Assembly (NCBI GenBank): GCA_009921765.1
Contig: RFXC01000020.1
Span: 1 to 30,062 of the forward strand
DNA: 30,062 bases
Reading direction: 5' to 3'
From: Betaproteobacteria bacterium
GTDB taxonomy: Bacteria; Pseudomonadota; Gammaproteobacteria; Burkholderiales; Burkholderiaceae
Shown here: one piece after another, positions 16,712-24,476 of the stretch
Numbering within the stretch: the stretch's first letter is position 1
Layout: each line of letters begins with the position of its first letter
Position numbers and translations under genes: made by a program
The notes under the pieces: generated by a model
Told to the model about the DNA's origin: nothing
What the model saw: the letters and a program-made list of their open reading frames with translations, nothing else
The model's database searches: none

Positions 16712-17548
16712 ATGACAACGCCAGACGCCGGCGATCCTTCGCGCCTCGAACCGCACGTCACCCTGCAGGCAGTCACGCGCACCTTTGCGGGCCAGAAGTC
16801 AACGCCTGCCGTGCACGCACTCGGACCGGTCGACCTGACCCTGCGCAAAGGCGAATTCTTTGCGGTGGTGGGCCCCTCCGGGTGCGGTAAATCCACCTTG
16901 CTCGAGGTCCTCGCGGGCATCAGTCAGCCCACCAGCGGTCAGATCATCTTCGAGGGCCAGCCCGTCAAAGGCCAGGTACCCGAGGGCGTCGGTGTGGTGT
17001 TCCAGGAAGACGCTTGCTTTCCGTGGCTGAATGTCACCGACAACATCGCGCTCGGACTGCAGGCCCTGCCGCTGAGCGAAGCCGAACGCAGACAGCGCGT
17101 GGAAGACGCGCTCGCCCTGACAGGGTTGAAAGCCTTTGCGCAGGCCTTTCCCGCGCAACTGTCTGGCGGCATGCGGCAACGGGTATGTATCGCCCGCACC
17201 CTGATCATGCGGCCTCGATTGATCCTGCTCGACGAGCCGTTCGGCGCCCTCGACCAGCAGACGCGACTCCTGATGGGCGAAGAGGTGCTACGACTCTGGC
17301 GGCAATCTGGCGCAACGATCTTCCTCATCACGCATGCCCTTGACGAGGCCGCGATGCTCGCCGACCGGATTGGCGTCATGTCGGCACGGCCCGGCCGCCT
17401 CATCGACCTGGTGGAGACAGGCTGGCCACGGGAGCGCGACAGCCGTGTCGTCGAACTCCCGCAGTTCGGCCAGTTGACGGCGCGCCTGTGGCGGTCGCTT
17501 CGCGGCGAATCATTGAAGTCGCTGGATTCATCGCAGGCAACCCGGTGA
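16712..17548 (+). CDS. NitT/TauT-type ABC transporter ATP-binding protein
   Basis: A 278-residue cytosolic ATPase of an importer. Walker A GPSGCGKST is at residues 54-62, the Q-loop Gln at 98, the signature LSGGMRQR at 150-157 and Walker B LLDEPFGALD at 172-181. The switch His lies in FLITHALDEA. FQEDACFPWLNVTDNIALGL is characteristic of the SsuB/TauB group. The start is ATG 16712 after GGGAGCGG. Its stop overlaps the GTG of the first permease as GTGA, so the subunits are probably made in coupled fashion. Confidence 0.94.
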   Translation: MTTPDAGDPSRLEPHVTLQAVTRTFAGQKSTPAVHALGPVDLTLRKGEFFAVVGPSGCGKSTLLEVLAGISQPTSGQIIFEGQPVKGQVPEGVGVVFQEDACFPWLNVTDNIALGLQALPLSEAERRQRVEDALALTGLKAFAQAFPAQLSGGMRQRVCIARTLIMRPRLILLDEPFGALDQQTRLLMGEEVLRLWRQSGATIFLITHALDEAAMLADRIGVMSARPGRLIDLVETGWPRERDSRVVELPQFGQLTARLWRSLRGESLKSLDSSQATR

Positions 17549-18297
17549 CCCGGCTGTCCCGCTACAGGCTCCTTGCCATCATCGTTGCCGTGGCAATCGT
17601 TGAAGCGATGTGCCGTATCGGTTGGATCGATCGCTTCACGATGCAACCGCCGCTACAGATCGGAATCGACCTCTGGAAGCTCCTGGTGTCGGGCAAGCAC
17701 CTGGATGCAATCGGAAAGACCATGGGGAATGCAGCGATCGGCTTCGTATTGGCGGTCTCGGCGGGGGTCGTTGTTGCCGTGGCCGTTCATCGACGGCGCC
17801 TGCTCCGCGAAACACTGGAGCCCTTGTTCGCAACCTATTACGCGATTCCGGTGTTGGCCTTCTATCCTTTGCTGATCATTCTTTTCGGCGTAGGCGACGC
17901 ACCCAAGATCACCATCGCGTTCATGCTTGGCGTGATCGCGGTGATCGTCAATCTGCTGAACGGCCTGGACCGCGTGCCTCCGGTATTGATCAAAACCGCG
18001 CGCGTCGTCGGCATGGGACCGACACAGATCGTCTGGCGTGTGACACTGCCTTTCTCCGCGCCCTACCTGCTCACCGGCGTGAAATTCGCGCTGGCCTATT
18101 CCCTGATCGGAATCATCGGCTCCGAGTTCATCATGTCAACCGACGGAATGGGTTTCGAGATTTCCTTCGCCTACAACAATTTCGATAACGCCACCATGTA
18201 TCCGCTGATCGTCCTGATTCTGCTGATCTCGATCTCGCTCAATTTTGCGCTGGGCACGATCGAGAAGCAGATTCTGCAGCGGCGGGGGCTGCGGTGA
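17545..18297 (+). CDS. ABC transporter permease, first subunit
   Basis: A 250-residue inner-membrane protein of the binding-protein-dependent permease family with about six hydrophobic segments. The EAA loop, which contacts the ATPase, reads KTARVVGMGPTQIVWRVTLPFSAPYLLTGVK. GTG 17545 overlaps the ATPase stop in GTGA. An upstream GTG at 17488 would give a 61-base overlap and a polar leader, so I prefer the later start. The stop overlaps the second permease, again as GTGA. Confidence 0.9.
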   Translation: MTRLSRYRLLAIIVAVAIVEAMCRIGWIDRFTMQPPLQIGIDLWKLLVSGKHLDAIGKTMGNAAIGFVLAVSAGVVVAVAVHRRRLLRETLEPLFATYYAIPVLAFYPLLIILFGVGDAPKITIAFMLGVIAVIVNLLNGLDRVPPVLIKTARVVGMGPTQIVWRVTLPFSAPYLLTGVKFALAYSLIGIIGSEFIMSTDGMGFEISFAYNNFDNATMYPLIVLILLISISLNFALGTIEKQILQRRGLR

Positions 18298-19085
18298 GGC
18301 GGATCGACGCGGGCCTCTGGCAGGCCTGGCGAGGCCCGATCATCCTGATCGTCTCGGTGTTTGTCGTGTGGCAGGGGCTTTACCTGCTGGCGGGCGACAT
18401 GGCCATGCGCTCGCCGATGCAAACCTTTTCCTATCTGGGCAAGCTCCTCGCGGGCGACCGGATCTGGCCCCATATCCACGAAACGGCCAAGGCCTCGGCC
18501 CTGGCGGTCGTGTTCTCGGTGGTCCTGGGTCTGACAATCGGACTCGCACTCGGATTTCGCAAGCTCGCGGGCGAGGTGTTCGAGCCCATGCTGGTGGCCG
18601 CCTATTCCATTCCCAAGCTCACCCTCTATCCGATTCTGCTGCTGTCCTTTGGTCTCGGCATGTCTGCCAAGGTGGCTTTCGGCGCGCTCCACGGCATCAT
18701 CCCGATTGCCCTCTTCACCATCAATGCGGTTCGCAACATCCGGCCTATCCTCATCAAGACGGGGCGCGTGCTGGGCTACTCGCCCTGGGAGATGGGATGG
18801 CGGATTCTGATTCCCGCTGCTTTGCCGGAAATTTTTACCGGCATTCGCATCGGCTTCTCGCTCACGCTGATCGGTACGCTTCTCGGGGAAATGTTTGCCT
18901 CGCAGCGCGGTCTCGGCAACCAACTCATGAAAGCGATCGGACTGCACGACGTCGATCTGATCGTCGCCATCGCGTTTCTCCTCACCAGCGTTGCAGCGCT
19001 GGGTAGCGGCATTCTGCTTGCGATCGATCGCCGGTTTCAGTCAAGAATGCAGACTCAGCCGGGCCACTCGCCCAACTCCTTTTGA
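18294..19085 (+). CDS. ABC transporter permease, second subunit
   Basis: A 263-residue permease with about six membrane segments and an EAA loop reading KTGRVLGYSPWEMGWRILIPAALPEIFTGIRIG. It is clearly related to the first permease but far from identical, so the channel is probably a heterodimer. Many NitT/TauT systems encode only one permease; two are typical of some vitamin-precursor and aromatic-acid importers. GTG 18294 overlaps the preceding stop. The next gene, a carbamoyltransferase, begins 58 bases later on the same strand and could be read from the same transcript. Confidence 0.9.
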   Translation: MRRIDAGLWQAWRGPIILIVSVFVVWQGLYLLAGDMAMRSPMQTFSYLGKLLAGDRIWPHIHETAKASALAVVFSVVLGLTIGLALGFRKLAGEVFEPMLVAAYSIPKLTLYPILLLSFGLGMSAKVAFGALHGIIPIALFTINAVRNIRPILIKTGRVLGYSPWEMGWRILIPAALPEIFTGIRIGFSLTLIGTLLGEMFASQRGLGNQLMKAIGLHDVDLIVAIAFLLTSVAALGSGILLAIDRRFQSRMQTQPGHSPNSF

Positions 19086-19143
19086 CGATCGGCGACGGCG
19101 GGTTGACGCTCCCCGATTCGACAAGCACGATACCGCGCGCCCC

Positions 19144-20670
19144 ATGAAGCTTCTGGCCATTGCTGTCGTCGCGCATGACGCCAACGCCGCCTATTTCGAT
19201 GGCGACCGCGTTCACTATGTGAAGTTCGAACGCCCCCGCCAGGAAAAGCGCTTCAGTTTTCAAAACCCGTCTGACTGGCGCGCCGAGACCGAGGCGGTGT
19301 TCGGAATCGACGTATCGCAGGTCGACCATCTTGCGATCACATTTGATCCGTCAGCACTGCCGCCGGCGGTGGGTCGTCATCTGTCGCCCGACGCCATGCG
19401 GCGTCTGGCATCGGGTCAGTCGCTTGCCGAACCGCTTTCGCCAGAGGTCTGCGCGTATCTGCGGGCGCCCTCCGCGATCTGGCTGAGCCATCACTTCTGT
19501 CATGCGCTGAGCGGCTGGATGATCGAGCCCGAGCCCATTGCGCTTCGCATCGTGATCGATGGACTGGGCGATGGCCGGCCATGGAGTGTGTACCGCGGCG
19601 GCAAGACGGTCGCGGCAGGCGATATCCGCAAAGGTTCAATCGGCTGGGGAATTCGCGAAGCGGGCAAGGCGCTGGGAATCAAGGCCGCGCATTTCAACGA
19701 CATCGCCGGCAAGGTGATGGGTATTCAGGCATATGGACGAATTGACGAAGGCTATCTCGCCTGGCTGCGCAAACTCGAGTTCGATCGCCTGGACGAGATG
19801 TGGTCATTACAGGGCTGGTTGCGCTGGAAGCATGACCCGACGGTCGCCAGGCTGACGCTTCTAGACTGGGTGGCCACGGTCCACCAGCGGACCGCCGAAT
19901 GGCTGCTCGAGTTTTTTTCCCGCCATGCCCAGCCTGGCGAGCCGGTTGTCTACTCCGGCGGCGTCGCGCAGAACGTGGTCTGGAACTCGGCACTGCGAAG
20001 CAGGTTTCCAGACCTTTTCATTGCGCCACATTGTTCCGATGAAGGGCTCAGCCTGGGCGCGCTCGAGTGGCTGAGGCAGCGCCATTCACTACCGCCGCTC
20101 GCGCTCGCAGCTTTCCCGTTCGCCCAGGCAGATGTCGACGTCCCGGCGCCCTCGGAAGACACCATTGATCAGGTCGCGCAATGGCTCGCGGCGGGAAAAG
20201 TGGTCGGCTGGTATCAGGGGCACGGCGAAATCGGCCCACGGGCGCTGGGCCATCGGTCCATCCTGATGGATCCCAGGCTTTCCGATGGACGCGCCCGAAT
20301 CGATCGCATCAAACGGCGCGAGCCGTTCCGACCCTACGGCGCATCGGTGCTCGCCGAAGACTTCGCGCGATATTTTGAAGGTGCTTCGGATCCCTTCATG
20401 CTCTATTCCTGCAAGGTGATTGGTCAGACGCTCCCGGCCATTCGACACGTCGACGGCAGTTGCCGCGTGCAGCGCATTGCGGGCAGCCCGCTTCCGTTTC
20501 GAGCGCTCCTCGAACGCTTTCGAGCCCTGACAGGCTGCGGCGTTTTGCTCAACACCAGTTTGAATGTTGCAGGAAAGCCGCTCGCCGCGCAGCCAGCCCA
20601 TGCGGTGCACCTGTTCTCGGAGTCATCACTCGATGCGCTCTGCGTGGGCAACACGCTCTATCACCGCTGA
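19144..20670 (+). CDS. NodU/CmcH-type carbamoyltransferase
   Basis: A 508-residue enzyme of the family that transfers a carbamoyl group from carbamoyl phosphate, via carbamoyl-adenylate, to a hydroxyl of a sugar or natural product. The N-terminal Kae1-like domain has AHDANAAYFDG (residues 10-20), the metal-binding HHFCH with His116 and His120, and VIDGLGDG with Asp139. A Gly-Gly segment YSGGVAQNVVWN lies near residue 280. The C-terminal domain carries GHGEIGPRALGHRSILMDPR near residues 358-377 and REPFRPYG. It is slightly shorter than typical members (about 570). I chose ATG 19144, where the family N-terminus (LLAIAVVAHDANAA) begins. It overlaps the convergent oxygenase gene by 10 bases and starts a cluster of tailoring enzymes; the acceptor is unknown. 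Confidence 0.88.
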   Translation: MKLLAIAVVAHDANAAYFDGDRVHYVKFERPRQEKRFSFQNPSDWRAETEAVFGIDVSQVDHLAITFDPSALPPAVGRHLSPDAMRRLASGQSLAEPLSPEVCAYLRAPSAIWLSHHFCHALSGWMIEPEPIALRIVIDGLGDGRPWSVYRGGKTVAAGDIRKGSIGWGIREAGKALGIKAAHFNDIAGKVMGIQAYGRIDEGYLAWLRKLEFDRLDEMWSLQGWLRWKHDPTVARLTLLDWVATVHQRTAEWLLEFFSRHAQPGEPVVYSGGVAQNVVWNSALRSRFPDLFIAPHCSDEGLSLGALEWLRQRHSLPPLALAAFPFAQADVDVPAPSEDTIDQVAQWLAAGKVVGWYQGHGEIGPRALGHRSILMDPRLSDGRARIDRIKRREPFRPYGASVLAEDFARYFEGASDPFMLYSCKVIGQTLPAIRHVDGSCRVQRIAGSPLPFRALLERFRALTGCGVLLNTSLNVAGKPLAAQPAHAVHLFSESSLDALCVGNTLYHR

Positions 20671-21200
20671 CCGTCGTGCGCGGGATTGGTGATCGGAATC
20701 AGGTTCAGGTTGAGCACCAGCCGCGCCGGGCGGTCTGTGCAGGAGGCGCCGGTGTGGCGAAGTGCCGCATTGAAAATCACCAACCGGTTCGCGACGCTCG
20801 CCACCCGCGTCCCGTCTTCGAACAGCGTGTAGCCATTGTTGTCGTTCAGGTAATAAATCGCGGTCAGTGCATTGCGGTGCCGCGTGTCGACGTGAAGACC
20901 GTACTCGATGTGACGCGACCGCCCCGGCGTGCGGTTGAGCTTGGCCTTGATCAGCCGCATCGGTCCGAACCAGTTCAGCACCGGCGCAATGACCGGCAGA
21001 AAGGCTGAGCGGTAGAGACTCCGGTTTCGCCACGCATAGAAGCCGTGCACGAACTGCACATTGTCCTCGGGCTCGAGTGCCGGAAACTGGCCCCGCAGGA
21101 TTTCGCTGCGCTCCCATGGGAACGCATCAGACTGCACCGCCTCGAGGATCGCTTGCAGCGCCTCGGGGCTCAGGAGCGCATCAATGATTCTTGGATTCAT
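20661..21200 (-). CDS. Prolyl-4-hydroxylase-like 2OG-Fe(II) oxygenase
   Basis: A 179-residue non-haem iron oxygenase using 2-oxoglutarate and O2. The double-stranded beta-helix core shows YGLHVDTRHRNALTAIYYLND, with His103 and Asp105 as the first iron ligands. ALRHTGASCTDRPARLVLNLNL follows, with His149 as the third ligand and Arg157 or Arg160 to hold 2-oxoglutarate. GYTLFEDG between them is typical of prolyl-4-hydroxylase-type enzymes. The start is ATG 21200; an upstream start at 21269 lies in the divergent promoter region. Related small bacterial enzymes hydroxylate peptidyl or free amino acids. The target here is unknown. It is divergent from the first GNAT gene. Confidence 0.85.
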   Translation of the reverse strand: MNPRIIDALLSPEALQAILEAVQSDAFPWERSEILRGQFPALEPEDNVQFVHGFYAWRNRSLYRSAFLPVIAPVLNWFGPMRLIKAKLNRTPGRSRHIEYGLHVDTRHRNALTAIYYLNDNNGYTLFEDGTRVASVANRLVIFNAALRHTGASCTDRPARLVLNLNLIPITNPAHDGQR

Positions 21201-21253
21201 GGGCTCGGTGAACGCCAATCGGGCTTGAGGAAAATTCGAAGGCGGCGCATCGG

Positions 21254-21282
21254 TTGGCCAGACTCGCAACGTTGGCTATAGT
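21254..21282 (+). promoter_or_regulatory. Candidate sigma70 promoter for the first GNAT gene
   Basis: TTGGCC (21254-21259) and TATAGT (21277-21282) are separated by exactly 17 bases in the divergent region between the oxygenase and GNAT genes. The -10 element is good and the -35 partial. Confidence 0.42.
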
Positions 21283-21313
21283 CCACGAATCGGCGCTCGC
21301 GCGGCTGCAAGTT

Positions 21314-21331
21314 TGGCACGCCACGGCAGAT
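21314..21331 (+). promoter_or_regulatory. 18-bp motif shared by two cluster promoters, copy A
   Basis: TGGCACGCCACGGCAGAT lies about 30 bases before the first GNAT gene. It is repeated with two purine-for-purine changes at 22869-22886 on the minus strand, before the AspH-like gene, and both copies follow a GCAAG. It is not in the GNAT reading frame, so it is probably regulatory. Confidence 0.4.
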
Positions 21332-21362
21332 GTGCGCTCCAAACCCATGGCTCAACACCCTG

Positions 21363-22181
21363 ATGAATGCACTGGTCGATTCAGTTGCCCCTGACGTGCG
21401 CGCCGTGTCGGCGTGGGCGTCACGGTTGCGCCAGCACGAGGGGCCCGACGCGGCTCGCCTCGCGCTGCGGTCGCTCTGTGAACGCCACCCGGCCAACACC
21501 GCGCTCGCCGCGCTTTATGAATGGAACGACCCGCTCTGGTGGCACAGCTTCCATTTTGGCGGGATCCGGCTTGAGCGACGTGGCCCCCAGCATTTTGATT
21601 TTGTCTGGTCGGTGGTTCAGAACCGGGAGTTCGCACGCCGGCTCAAACAGATTCCTGTTGAACTGACCCCTGCTGCGGTGCTGGACACCCTGAACCAGGA
21701 TGCGATCTCTATCCTTTCCGAGCGTCACAACATCCAGTGGGTGGTTTTTCGCGGCGAGGTTCCGATTGGTCTTTCAATGTTCGTCAATATCAATTTTCGG
21801 AACCGGACCGCAGAACAGATCATGGGCATCCTGCCAGGGTTCGATGTTTCGTTTCTGGTGGGCGACGCGTACTGCGCCAGTCTGCTGTTTGCGTTCAACT
21901 GCCTGGGCCTGAACAAGGTTCAGGGGCTGATTTATTCGAACAATGAATCGATCGCACTTCAGCAGGAGCGCCTGGGGTTTCGCCGCGAGGGGCTCCTGCG
22001 GAAAGCCATCTGGGATGAGGAGCACGACCAGTACAAAGACCTGGTCCAGATTGCGCTCTTGCGCGAGGAATTTGTGACAAACCGGGTGTTGCAGCGCCAT
22101 ATTCGCAGGCAGCCGCACGACCCGCTTCTCGATACCCTCAGGAGCGTCGCCCGACCACCCCTGGCACCAGCTCAGGGATAA
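21363..22181 (+). CDS. GNAT-like acyltransferase, first paralogue
   Basis: A 272-residue protein. The C-terminal half follows the RimJ-type GNAT fold: IQWVVFRGEVPIGLSMFVNINFRNRTAEQIMGILPG (about 125-159), then CASLLFAFNCLGLNKVQGLIYSNNESIALQQERLGFRREGLLR (171-213). The usual pyrophosphate loop (Q/RxxGxG/A) is replaced by LPGFDVSFL, so acetyl-CoA binding may be altered. The first 120 residues hold a helical segment (ARLALRSLCERHPANTALAALYEW) resembling a TPR-like pair and a conserved FGGIRLERRGPQHFDFVW strand region. A paralogue of equal length lies at 23658-24476. The start is ATG 21363. The end overlaps the convergent AspH-like gene by 44 bases. An acyl-transfer role is inferred from fold only. 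Confidence 0.78.
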   Translation: MNALVDSVAPDVRAVSAWASRLRQHEGPDAARLALRSLCERHPANTALAALYEWNDPLWWHSFHFGGIRLERRGPQHFDFVWSVVQNREFARRLKQIPVELTPAAVLDTLNQDAISILSERHNIQWVVFRGEVPIGLSMFVNINFRNRTAEQIMGILPGFDVSFLVGDAYCASLLFAFNCLGLNKVQGLIYSNNESIALQQERLGFRREGLLRKAIWDEEHDQYKDLVQIALLREEFVTNRVLQRHIRRQPHDPLLDTLRSVARPPLAPAQG

Positions 22182-22860
22182 AGCGCGACAGGTAGTCAAG
22201 CGAGAGGTCGTGCGAGATGATGATGCGTTCTGATGAGCCTTGATGCACCACCGAGTGCGGATAAGGTCCCCCATCCTTGAACGCCAGAAGCTTGCCCTGT
22301 TTCCAGGTTCGGGTTTCATCGCCAACGGTGATGCTGCACCCCGGGTCATCCTGAAGGCAAAGATGGATGCGCAAGAATTCCGGGGTCCATCCGCGGTGCG
22401 GATGAATGATCGAGCCGGGAATCAGGCGGCTCACAAACACGTTTCTCAACACCCCTTGTTGCTCGAGCTCCGAAATCAAACTCGAGACCAGCGGGAGCCT
22501 GCTGCGGAACGTGCGAACCAGGGGTTCGATATTCATCGAAAGCTGCGCCTTCGACAGCTCGATATGCTCGCCCTGAAAGATCGACAGCGGAAACGCATCC
22601 CAGGTGTTGTCGTAAAGACTGTCGAAGTGCGGGATCTTGTATTTCGGGTACGGCATGAAGGGCCTGAACTTCGCGATAAAGCCCAGGATTTCCTGCCGGA
22701 TCGCGTCAGCCTGATCCTCGAGCGCAACGCACCACGGCACGCGATGCAGTTCATGGTGCCAGAAGGCTGGCTCCATTGCTGCCGGCGGCTGATCAGCCGA
22801 GGGCGCAGCCGGCGCCTTCCCGATCGACACTTTTTCAACAGGGTCAGTCATACAATGCAT
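22138..22860 (-). CDS. Aspartyl/asparaginyl beta-hydroxylase-like oxygenase
   Basis: A 240-residue 2OG-Fe(II) oxygenase of the AspH family (Asp_Arg_Hydrox domain). The motif PHRGWTPEFLRIHLCL gives the first iron His (155) with Gly157 where other dioxygenases have Asp or Glu, the two-histidine site typical of AspH. GDETRTWKQGKLLAFKDGGPYPHSVVHQGSSERIIIS gives the second His (202) and Arg212 for 2-oxoglutarate. The N-terminal 25 residues are low-complexity Pro/Ala. ATG 22860 and ATG 22851 are both possible starts, neither with a clear ribosome-binding site. Family members hydroxylate Asp/Asn in proteins, free amino acids or lipids. It is divergent from the third dioxygenase gene across about 120 bases. 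Confidence 0.87.
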   Translation of the reverse strand: MHCMTDPVEKVSIGKAPAAPSADQPPAAMEPAFWHHELHRVPWCVALEDQADAIRQEILGFIAKFRPFMPYPKYKIPHFDSLYDNTWDAFPLSIFQGEHIELSKAQLSMNIEPLVRTFRSRLPLVSSLISELEQQGVLRNVFVSRLIPGSIIHPHRGWTPEFLRIHLCLQDDPGCSITVGDETRTWKQGKLLAFKDGGPYPHSVVHQGSSERIIISHDLSLDYLSRFIPELVPGVVGRRS

Positions 22861-22868
22861 GCGCCCGA

Positions 22869-22886
22869 ATTTGCCGTGGTGTGCCA
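22869..22886 (-). promoter_or_regulatory. 18-bp motif shared by two cluster promoters, copy B
   Basis: On the minus strand this reads TGGCACACCACGGCAAAT, differing from copy A at 21314-21331 at two positions. It ends 8 bases before ATG 22860 of the AspH-like gene and also lies in the promoter region of the divergent third dioxygenase. Confidence 0.4.
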
Positions 22887-22982
22887 GCTTGCCGGACGCG
22901 CTCCAGGATCGCAACCGCAAGCGGTCCATCGCGGCCGGTTCACAGCCTTGCCCCAAACACCGCCCAGGAAATTGAGGTTGCC

Positions 22983-23648
22983 ATGCCCGATGTCGGCACC
23001 CTTCCGGTCATATCGCTGGATGTGCTGAATGCAGACGAGTGCGCACGCTGGTCCGAGCGCGTTCTGGCGTTGAAGTCGCACTGGACCGCCCGCGACCCCG
23101 ATCTGCCGTTTTTCACCTTGGGGCTTGCCGCCTACTGCGACGCTTCTCCCGACGAAGCCGGTGCGCCGTATCGGGTCGAGTCGTATCGTCAATGGAACAA
23201 TCGCCTCCTCCTCAAGCACTTCGGCGCCCTGCTCGAACAGTGTTGTCAGGCACTCGCGTCGGCGACCGGGGTGCCGGCCGCGTGCCCCGGGGGCGGCGCC
23301 GCGGTTCCCGGATTTCATATTCACCTGCCTCATCCGGTCTTCGCCAAAGGCATTGCCAGCCAGCATGTGGATCTTCAGTTTCAACGGGTCTTTGGAGGGG
23401 TTGATCCCGATCCTGGCGCGGTTCTCACCTTCACGCTCCCGATTTCGATGCCCACCGGCGCTGCGCTTCGGATCTGGCATTCAGAGCACCAGTCTGCGGT
23501 GTACCCCTATCAACTCGGAAAAATGACGATCCATAGCGGGTTGAGTCTGCATCAGGCGGTGATCAACCCGCATGACGAGCCGGTGCCACGGATCATGCTG
23601 CAGGGACATGGCTTGCGCCATGAAGGACAGTGGAATTTGTATTGGTGA
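22983..23648 (+). CDS. HxD...H 2OG-Fe(II) dioxygenase-like protein
   Basis: A 221-residue protein whose second half has the cupin-type iron site: QHVDLQFQ (His128, Asp130), HSGLSLHQAV (His190, with His184 nearby) and PRIMLQGHG (Arg203, likely 2-oxoglutarate ligand). GFHIHLPHPVFAKG precedes the site and FTLPISMPTGAALRIWH lies between. The N-terminal third (ISLDVLNADECARWSERVLALKSHW) resembles the opening helix of small hydroxylases. It differs strongly from the two oxygenases beside it. I do not recognise an exact family. GAGG lies 6 bases before the ATG. It ends 9 bases from the convergent second GNAT gene. Confidence 0.72.
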   Translation: MPDVGTLPVISLDVLNADECARWSERVLALKSHWTARDPDLPFFTLGLAAYCDASPDEAGAPYRVESYRQWNNRLLLKHFGALLEQCCQALASATGVPAACPGGGAAVPGFHIHLPHPVFAKGIASQHVDLQFQRVFGGVDPDPGAVLTFTLPISMPTGAALRIWHSEHQSAVYPYQLGKMTIHSGLSLHQAVINPHDEPVPRIMLQGHGLRHEGQWNLYW

Positions 23649-23657
23649 TGGGCGCGG

Positions 23658-24476
23658 TCAGGTGTGAAATTGCCTGAGCGGCTGGCGCGGCCACTCGCGA
23701 TACACGTCGAGCCGCGCATCATGACGACGGCGCACATGCCTCTGGATGGTGCGGTGAATCAGGAACTCCTCCCGCAGCATCGAAAACAGGGTCAGGTCCT
23801 GGTAGCGTTCACCCGACTCCGCCCAGAGTTCCTGCCTGAGGCGCGCCTCCTCTGTGAAGCCAAGGCGGTTTTGCAACTGCGCTGCGTGCGGGTTTGAGGT
23901 CAACACGCGAGTTTGCACCTTGTTCATGCCGAGACAGTTGAAGGCGAACATGAGGCTTGCACAGCAGGCGTCTGCAACCGCCATCGAACGATCGTGGCCC
24001 GGCAGGATTCCCATGATGAGCTCTGCGATTCGATGTCGGAAGTTGATGTTCACAATCATGGCGAGCCCGACTGGAACCCCCTCTCGGAACACGACCCACT
24101 GGATGGCGTTGGTCTCGGGAATAAGACTCTGCTCGTCGGTGGTCAATTTTTCGAGCAGATCTCGTGGCGTGAGCGATTCCGGCAGCTGCTTGAGCCTGGA
24201 CGAAAAATCTCGGTCGAGGATGACTGTCCAGACAAAATCGAAATGCTCCGAGGTTTGCCGCTCGAGCGTAATGCCACCGAATTGAAGGGGCTGCCACCAG
24301 GCTTCATCGTGCCAATCGAACAGCTCGGAGATGGCCGCGTTGTGTGGCTCACGCCGTACAAGCGGAATCAGCGCCTGCCTCGCCGCACTCAGACCCTTCT
24401 GACTACGCAGCTGACGCAGCCACCCGACGAGTTCGACCGGCTCCGGGGCCAGGCGGGTTTCAATGGAGCGTGTCAC
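23658..24476 (-). CDS. GNAT-like acyltransferase, second paralogue
   Basis: A 272-residue protein, the same length as the GNAT at 21363-22181 and alike along its whole length, with roughly half of residues identical by eye. Matching blocks include FGGITLERQTSEHFDFVW, AIQWVVFREGVPVGLAMIVNINFRHRIAELIMGILPG and CCASLMFAFNCLGMNKVQTRVLTSN. Like its partner it lacks the canonical acetyl-CoA loop (LPGHDRSMA here). The N-terminal helical segment (AARQALIPLVRREPHNAAISELFDW) is also retained. GTG 24476 overlaps the stop of the small upstream gene as GTGA, so the two are translationally coupled. The paired copies suggest either successive acylations or a heterodimer. Confidence 0.78.
   Translation of the reverse strand: MTRSIETRLAPEPVELVGWLRQLRSQKGLSAARQALIPLVRREPHNAAISELFDWHDEAWWQPLQFGGITLERQTSEHFDFVWTVILDRDFSSRLKQLPESLTPRDLLEKLTTDEQSLIPETNAIQWVVFREGVPVGLAMIVNINFRHRIAELIMGILPGHDRSMAVADACCASLMFAFNCLGMNKVQTRVLTSNPHAAQLQNRLGFTEEARLRQELWAESGERYQDLTLFSMLREEFLIHRTIQRHVRRRHDARLDVYREWPRQPLRQFHT

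Noticed and set aside
21312..21332. sigma54-like promoter (TGGCACG followed by GGCA) before the first GNAT gene
   Set aside because: The spacing between the GG and GC elements is one base too short for sigma54, and the TTGC element is not matched. It is better described as the shared 18-bp motif.
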